A program made the position numbers and the translations under genes. 64,000 nt of DNA from Adhaeribacter rhizoryzae. GTDB taxonomy: Bacteria > Bacteroidota > Bacteroidia > Cytophagales > Hymenobacteraceae. Each line of letters starts with the position of its first letter. The first letter of the stretch is position 1. Positions 59,936 to 64,000 of the stretch are shown one piece after another. The notes under the pieces are model-generated. The model ran no database searches. It had not been told where the DNA came from and saw only the letters and a program-made list of their open reading frames with translations. The stretch is from positions 1-64,000 of the forward strand of contig NZ_VWSF01000013.1 in NCBI RefSeq assembly GCF_008629685.1, written 5' to 3'.

Positions 59936-60423
59936 GGTTGGGCCAATTATTTAAAAGGGAGCAAAATACGGGATAACAGAAGCATTTTTCTGAGGCTGGT
60001 GGCACCCAGAATAGGAGGAACAAACTAGTTTAACAGAAACTTATACTAATTGTATAAAAGCGTAATTTAATATAAATTAAAAAATAATAATTGGTAAATC
60101 CAATAATAGTTGTTAATAATATTAAATAAAAAATAAGAAATTTTATATAACGATAATTGATTTTTGTTGTAGTAAGTAACTGTATTAGCTAGTCTGTTTA
60201 TAATTGATGTTACGTAACTATAGGAGGGATATTAATTTTGAGTATTTTGAATATTATACTGGTTGATAAGGAAGAAACTATTTGTAGCCCGCCGGAGGGG
60301 TTGATAAATTGTTCAGCTGAATAAATTTCAAATTTCTAATGCACAGCCATAGTCTAACACTAATATTATAACTTAATTTTAGCTGCTTAGAAAACTAATA
60401 AATTAACTTCTTCTGATTAATTA
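59936..60423. other. Gene-free AT-rich spacer
   Basis: About 490 bases of AT-rich DNA between the receptor promoter and the aldo/keto reductase stop. No frame, hairpin or repeat that I can support. Confidence 0.4.
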
Positions 60424-61332
60424 TTACCGGTGCTGATCATAAATATTGGGCGGAAGAACCCGGGCTAAATCTTGTCTTGTTTCGGTGGGTAACGGGCTGG
60501 TGTGTAAAACTTGCAGGGCGTCTTTTAACTGCGCTTCAGTACGAATGCCCAACACCGCGGTAGTAACAGCCGCATTGCCCAGTACATATTTTACAGCTAC
60601 TGCCGCGGCATTAATATTTTGGTTGGTGCTTTGGGCTACTGCTTTTGCCATTTTCTCTACTTCTAACGAACTGTAGCTTAAATATTCTTTGGGGGTTTTG
60701 CCGGCGAGTAAACCTTGCGCCAGACTGCCCCGGGCCAGTACACTAATCTGGTTTTCCTGTAACAAATCTAAACAAGTTTCTTCGGGCCGCCGGTCCAGCA
60801 AGCTGTACTGCATCATTACACTTGCTATATGCGAGCGTTTTACATATTCCCGAATTACATTGGGCCGGATAGAGGAAATGCCGTATTCCCGGATTTTTCC
60901 CTGCTCTTTTAAAAGCTCGAAGGCTTCTATGGTTTCATCAATGGGGTCGTTGAGGGTGCCGCCGTGGAGTAGGTACAAGTCCAGGTAATCGGTTTGGAGG
61001 CGTTGCAAACTTTTTTCAACGGCTTGTAAAATATACGCCTTGGTTGGGTTCCAGTCCCAGCCGCTGCCATCGGGCCGCCATTGGTTGCCCACTTTACTCG
61101 CAATTATTACTTGCTTCCTAATATTTTTCAAAGCCTTACCCACCGATTTTTCATTTTCGCCTTTTTGGTATAAATCTGCGGTATCAAAAAAATTAATACC
61201 TTGTTCAAAAGCCTGGCGTAACAAATATTCATTTTGTGCCTGATCTGCTCCCAACGACATACAACCAAAACTTACCGGACTAACCTCAATTTCGGATTTA
61301 CCTAGCTTTTTATAATTATTTAATTTATTCAT
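60424..61332 (-). CDS. Aldo/keto reductase
   Basis: A 302-residue cytoplasmic NADPH-dependent oxidoreductase. The catalytic tetrad is Asp50, Tyr55 (FFDTADLYQ), Lys80 (IIASKVG) and His123 (LYLLHGGT). Typical family blocks include KSLQRLQTDYLDLYLLHG and YSLLDRRPEETCLDLL, and the NADPH-binding end (VLGIRTEAQLKDALQVLH). Substrate unknown; these enzymes reduce sugar and other aldehydes. It is monocistronic. A TFIIB-type zinc protein gene is divergent. Confidence 0.92.
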   Translation of the reverse strand: MNKLNNYKKLGKSEIEVSPVSFGCMSLGADQAQNEYLLRQAFEQGINFFDTADLYQKGENEKSVGKALKNIRKQVIIASKVGNQWRPDGSGWDWNPTKAYILQAVEKSLQRLQTDYLDLYLLHGGTLNDPIDETIEAFELLKEQGKIREYGISSIRPNVIREYVKRSHIASVMMQYSLLDRRPEETCLDLLQENQISVLARGSLAQGLLAGKTPKEYLSYSSLEVEKMAKAVAQSTNQNINAAAVAVKYVLGNAAVTTAVLGIRTEAQLKDALQVLHTSPLPTETRQDLARVLPPNIYDQHR

Positions 61333-61562
61333 AAACGAGAGTAGCTTTTCTGTGCTTCCGTAATAAAAACAAACATACGGTAACCGGGCAAATAGGTATA
61401 AAATAGCAGGTTTATAAAATATTGCAGTAATATTTTGGGCAAGTGGTAAGCAGGTAAATTTTCGGAATTAAAAATAAATGCGGCTTTTTGCAGTTCTAAA
61501 CCTAAGCAAATGCCTGTTTATAATTGCTTTTAGTTAAAAATTATTAAAAAAATAGATTGCTT

Positions 61563-61829
61563 ATGAAATGTCCTGTATGTAACGAAACCTTGATGATGAC
61601 TGATAAACAAGGAGTTGAAATAGATTATTGCCCTAATTGCCGGGGTGTTTGGCTGGATAGGGGTGAACTGGAAAAAATATTGGAACGCTCCGGAACGCAT
61701 TACTCAGATAAAAAAAATTACGATAAAGATTACAAACGCTACGGCTACGACCAATACAATAGTTCGTCGCAACACCACCCGCATAAGAAAAAGAAATCTT
61801 TTTTAGACGATTTTTTTGACTTTGGGTAA
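61563..61829 (+). CDS. TFIIB-type zinc-finger protein (zf-TFIIB)
   Basis: An 88-residue protein starting at ATG 61563 (a TTG lies six bases upstream). The N-terminus is a zinc ribbon with CPVC and CPNC pairs, then GVWLDRGELEKIL, the zf-TFIIB signature. The tail is Lys-, Tyr-, His- and Asp-rich (YSDKKNYDKDYKRYGYDQYNSSSQHHPHKKKK). Function unknown; family members may act in metal or chaperone roles. A terminator follows at 61845. Confidence 0.88.
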   Translation: MKCPVCNETLMMTDKQGVEIDYCPNCRGVWLDRGELEKILERSGTHYSDKKNYDKDYKRYGYDQYNSSSQHHPHKKKKSFLDDFFDFG

Positions 61830-61844
61830 ACACAACAATAGCAG

Positions 61845-61870
61845 GAGCCGCTTAAAAAGCGGCTCTTTTT
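61845..61870 (+). terminator. Intrinsic terminator after the zf-TFIIB gene
   Basis: Stem GAGCCGCTT / AAGCGGCTC with a 3-nt loop, then TTTTTATTTT. Confidence 0.88.
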
Positions 61871-62015
61871 ATTTTAAGCCTAGTATTGTAATTCGTAAGC
61901 TGCCATAAACACCAGGTAAAATCATCGTAGCTTAGTTTTGACTTAAAAAATGATTGTGTTGGGAAGGTGGCAGTAAGCAATATTTTTTCTTAATTCGGGT
62001 ATAAAACACCGGTTA

Positions 62016-63398
62016 ATGTTATTTCAGAATCGAATATTAGGGGCTCCGTTATTATCTGTTTTTATGTTATTTTTTTTGCTGGCTTGTAAAACGCTTAAAA
62101 CCGCGCCCACGGTTACGCCAGCACCAGAACTAATTCCAGTAACAGTAGCGCCACCTGTATACGGACCGGCCATAATAAAACAACGCATAACCGAGTCGCC
62201 GGTATTGCAACAAAGTTTTGTAGGTTTTGCCCTTTACGATCCGCAGCTAAACCAAATGGTGGTAGAACATAACACCAGTAAATATTTTGTGCCCGCCTCT
62301 AATACCAAGCTGTTTACCTTATACGCCAGCCTGAAAATGCTTCCCGATACCCTTCCGGCTTTAAAATATGCGGTCCGCGGCGATTCGCTGTTATTCTGGG
62401 GAACCGGCGATCCTACTTTTACCCACATGGATTTAAAAAATTCGCTGGCTTACGATTTCCTGAAAAACCGCCGCGAAAAACTGTATTACCTGGAAGCGCC
62501 TTTTACCAGCACACCGTTTGCCGTAAATTGGGGTTGGGACGATTATAGTTATTATTACCAGCCGGAGCGCAATGTTTTTCCGGTGCACGGCAATATTGTA
62601 AAGTTTACCCGCAAAACCCTAGGAGCATACGCCACCACGCCGCGCTTCTTTAAAAAAAATATTAAAACCAATACTGCTTTGCTCCCGCAACGCGATGCTT
62701 TTAAGCGGGCCTGGCGTACCAACGATTTTACCTTTTACCCCAAACACGCTAACCCTGGTTTTTCAGTAGAAGTACCCTTTATTACTTCGCCCGAATTAAC
62801 AGTAAAGCTGCTGGCCGATACTTTAAAACGGCCTGTAAAGTGGGTAAAGCGAGCCATTCCTGCAACGTATAAAATATTGCCCGGTTTACCCATTGATACC
62901 GTGTTGAAGCGGATGATGCAGGTAAGCGATAATTTACTAGCCGAACAATTAATGGTTTTGGGTTCCGGCACGCTATCGGATACACTCTCGGTAGAGCGGG
63001 CCATTAAGCATGCCTTAAAAACTTACTTAACCGATTTACCGGACACGCCGGTTTGGGTAGATGGGTCGGGTTTATCGAGCATGAATATGTTTACGCCCCG
63101 GAGTGTTATTTATGTGTTGCAGAAATTATTGCAGGAACGTTCGCCGGAAAAATTATTGCCTTTACTGGCGGTAGGTGGCCGGCCGGGTACGTTCCGGAAT
63201 ATTTACAAAGCCGAGGTGCCGTTTGTTTTTGGTAAATCGGGCTCTTTGTCGCACGTGTACAACCAGAGCGGCTACCTCTTAACCAAGAGCGGTAAAATAT
63301 TGCTCTTTAGTTTTATGAATAATAATTATCGGGTGCCCACGGCCAATCTCCGGAACGAAATGGAAAAGATTGTAACCGAAATTCACGAAAAATATTAA
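62016..63398 (+). CDS. dacB: D-alanyl-D-alanine carboxypeptidase/endopeptidase (PBP4/DacB, peptidase S13), lipoprotein
   Basis: A 460-residue predicted lipoprotein (FFLLACKTLK, Cys24). Penicillin-binding motifs are complete: SxxK at Ser95-Lys98 (PASNTKLF), SxN in VSDNLLAEQ, and KSG (KTG-type) in VFGKSGSLSHV. The GTGDPTF stretch and the inserted ~150 residues are typical of the S13 family. It trims or cleaves peptidoglycan peptide crosslinks in the periplasm. It is convergent with the truncated hydrolase at the window edge. Confidence 0.93.
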   Translation: MLFQNRILGAPLLSVFMLFFLLACKTLKTAPTVTPAPELIPVTVAPPVYGPAIIKQRITESPVLQQSFVGFALYDPQLNQMVVEHNTSKYFVPASNTKLFTLYASLKMLPDTLPALKYAVRGDSLLFWGTGDPTFTHMDLKNSLAYDFLKNRREKLYYLEAPFTSTPFAVNWGWDDYSYYYQPERNVFPVHGNIVKFTRKTLGAYATTPRFFKKNIKTNTALLPQRDAFKRAWRTNDFTFYPKHANPGFSVEVPFITSPELTVKLLADTLKRPVKWVKRAIPATYKILPGLPIDTVLKRMMQVSDNLLAEQLMVLGSGTLSDTLSVERAIKHALKTYLTDLPDTPVWVDGSGLSSMNMFTPRSVIYVLQKLLQERSPEKLLPLLAVGGRPGTFRNIYKAEVPFVFGKSGSLSHVYNQSGYLLTKSGKILLFSFMNNNYRVPTANLRNEMEKIVTEIHEKY

Positions 63399-63434
63399 CC
63401 TGCTTTTCAAGCAAATATTTATTAGAGCAAAATA

Positions 63435-64000
63435 TTAATCAGGCTGTTGTATAAACTTGTATATCAGGTTGTTTATCTGGTGCGGATATTCGTGGTGCAG
63501 CCAGTGGGTAGCGTTCGGCAGAAAAACCAGTTCGGCGTGCCGGCACATTGCTTTACTGGGTTCGGCCATGGCGGCGTTCAGAAAAGAATCTTTCTTGCCC
63601 CAGATTAATAAAGTAGGCACCTTAATCTGTTCCTGAGAATTATACGGCTGGTATTTATAAGCGCGGTACCAGTTGAGCATAGAGCGTAAGGCTTTTGGTT
63701 TGCGCCAGGCTTCTTTGTATTGCACAAAATCTTCTTTCGAAAACGTGTGGGGCAAAGCCGATTTAAGCATGGTAGTTTTTAATAATTTAAAGTTAAAAGC
63801 CCGGTTGCTTATTTCGGGTAAAAACGGCAACTGAAAAAATGCCGCGTACATACTTTTAAAAACTTGTTTCGGGTTTTTGCGCAAATGCTTATGAAATACT
63901 AAGGGGTGCGGCATATTTAAAATTACCAGCTTTTCGAGCAGTTGCGGATAATGCGCCGCCACCGACCAAGCCACCGCAGCACCCCAATCGTGACCTACCA
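63435..64000 (-). CDS. Alpha/beta hydrolase, epoxide hydrolase-like (5' end outside window)
   Basis: The frame is open to the window edge, so only the C-terminal ~188 residues are present. At the edge the protein reads VGHDWGAAVAW, the nucleophile elbow with Asp in the H-D-W-G form seen in epoxide hydrolases and haloalkane dehalogenases. A cap domain follows (HPLVFHKHLRKNPKQVFKSMYAAFFQLPFLPE), then the acid (LLIWGKKDSFL) and the base His (LPNATHWLHHEYP). The catalytic triad appears complete. Substrate unknown. Confidence 0.85.
   Translation of the reverse strand, partial: VGHDWGAAVAWSVAAHYPQLLEKLVILNMPHPLVFHKHLRKNPKQVFKSMYAAFFQLPFLPEISNRAFNFKLLKTTMLKSALPHTFSKEDFVQYKEAWRKPKALRSMLNWYRAYKYQPYNSQEQIKVPTLLIWGKKDSFLNAAMAEPSKAMCRHAELVFLPNATHWLHHEYPHQINNLIYKFIQQPD

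Noticed and set aside
1-64000. CRISPR arrays
   Set aside because: No set of equally spaced direct repeats was seen; the repeats present are dispersed or palindromic.

Overview
The window looks like a chromosomal segment from a Bacteroidota bacterium, most likely Cytophagales/Hymenobacteraceae (an Adhaeribacter-like genome). This is inferred from gene families and style: OMP_b-brl-type outer-membrane receptors with N-terminal carboxypeptidase-like repeats, NrtR/AraR-type Nudix-fold sugar regulators, a permease/M1-aminopeptidase fusion, DUF1343/NamZ, a Q/N-rich secretion-free protein, few Shine-Dalgarno sites, and many dispersed palindromic repeats. No rRNA, tRNA or CRISPR array was seen. The species cannot be fixed from this sequence alone.

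Layout. 0-0.9 kb: the 3' end of an IS4-family transposase and gene-free DNA. 0.9-8.5 kb: sugar metabolism (Gfo/Idh/MocA lipoprotein oxidoreductase, xylB-xylA operon, divergent Nudix-fold regulator) followed by an OmpR-type response regulator and its histidine kinase. 8.6-10.9 kb: SulP anion transporter plus beta-carbonic anhydrase. 11-17 kb: disordered protein, small lipoprotein, DNA topoisomerase III, metallophosphoesterase lipoprotein and a small barrel-like protein. 17.3-19.8 kb: pxpB-pxpC-pxpA (5-oxoprolinase). 20.4-28.5 kb: an accessory-looking stretch with an S41 peptidase, attC-like hairpins, two tiny ORFs, and an ABC ATPase with a permease/M1 peptidase fusion. 28.5-42.8 kb: housekeeping and membrane genes (folA, lactate permease, fmt, NamZ, two ABC permeases, bestrophin, YceI, a ferredoxin-cyclase fusion, DoxX, a beta-CASP nuclease). 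43-46.7 kb: a three-gene operon of a secreted protein, a membrane-anchored protein of unknown function and a radical SAM enzyme with a partial SPASM motif. 46.9-50.3 kb: three cation-related membrane proteins (ChaA, TerC, TRIC). 50.7-60 kb: two large outer-membrane receptors bracketing a PAS kinase/CheY pair, a second Nudix-fold regulator and a small secreted protein. 60.4-64 kb: aldo/keto reductase, TFIIB-type zinc protein, PBP4-type carboxypeptidase, and a truncated alpha/beta hydrolase at the edge.

Non-coding structure is the richest part. I see three families of dispersed repeats: a 57-bp palindrome with 2 copies; a roughly 157-bp nested palindrome around the core CATCCTGAGCTTGTCGAAGG with 3 copies; and a 117-127-bp non-palindromic repeat with 3 copies. 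One copy of the last family is interrupted by a 115-119-bp insert with terminal inverted repeats and a target duplication. The palindromic hexamer AATATT is strongly over-represented in most genes and spacers, but absent from the S41 peptidase gene and scarce around it. The best candidates for an undescribed system are the radical SAM operon (43.0-46.7 kb) and the attC-like hairpin cluster (22.4-23.2 kb).
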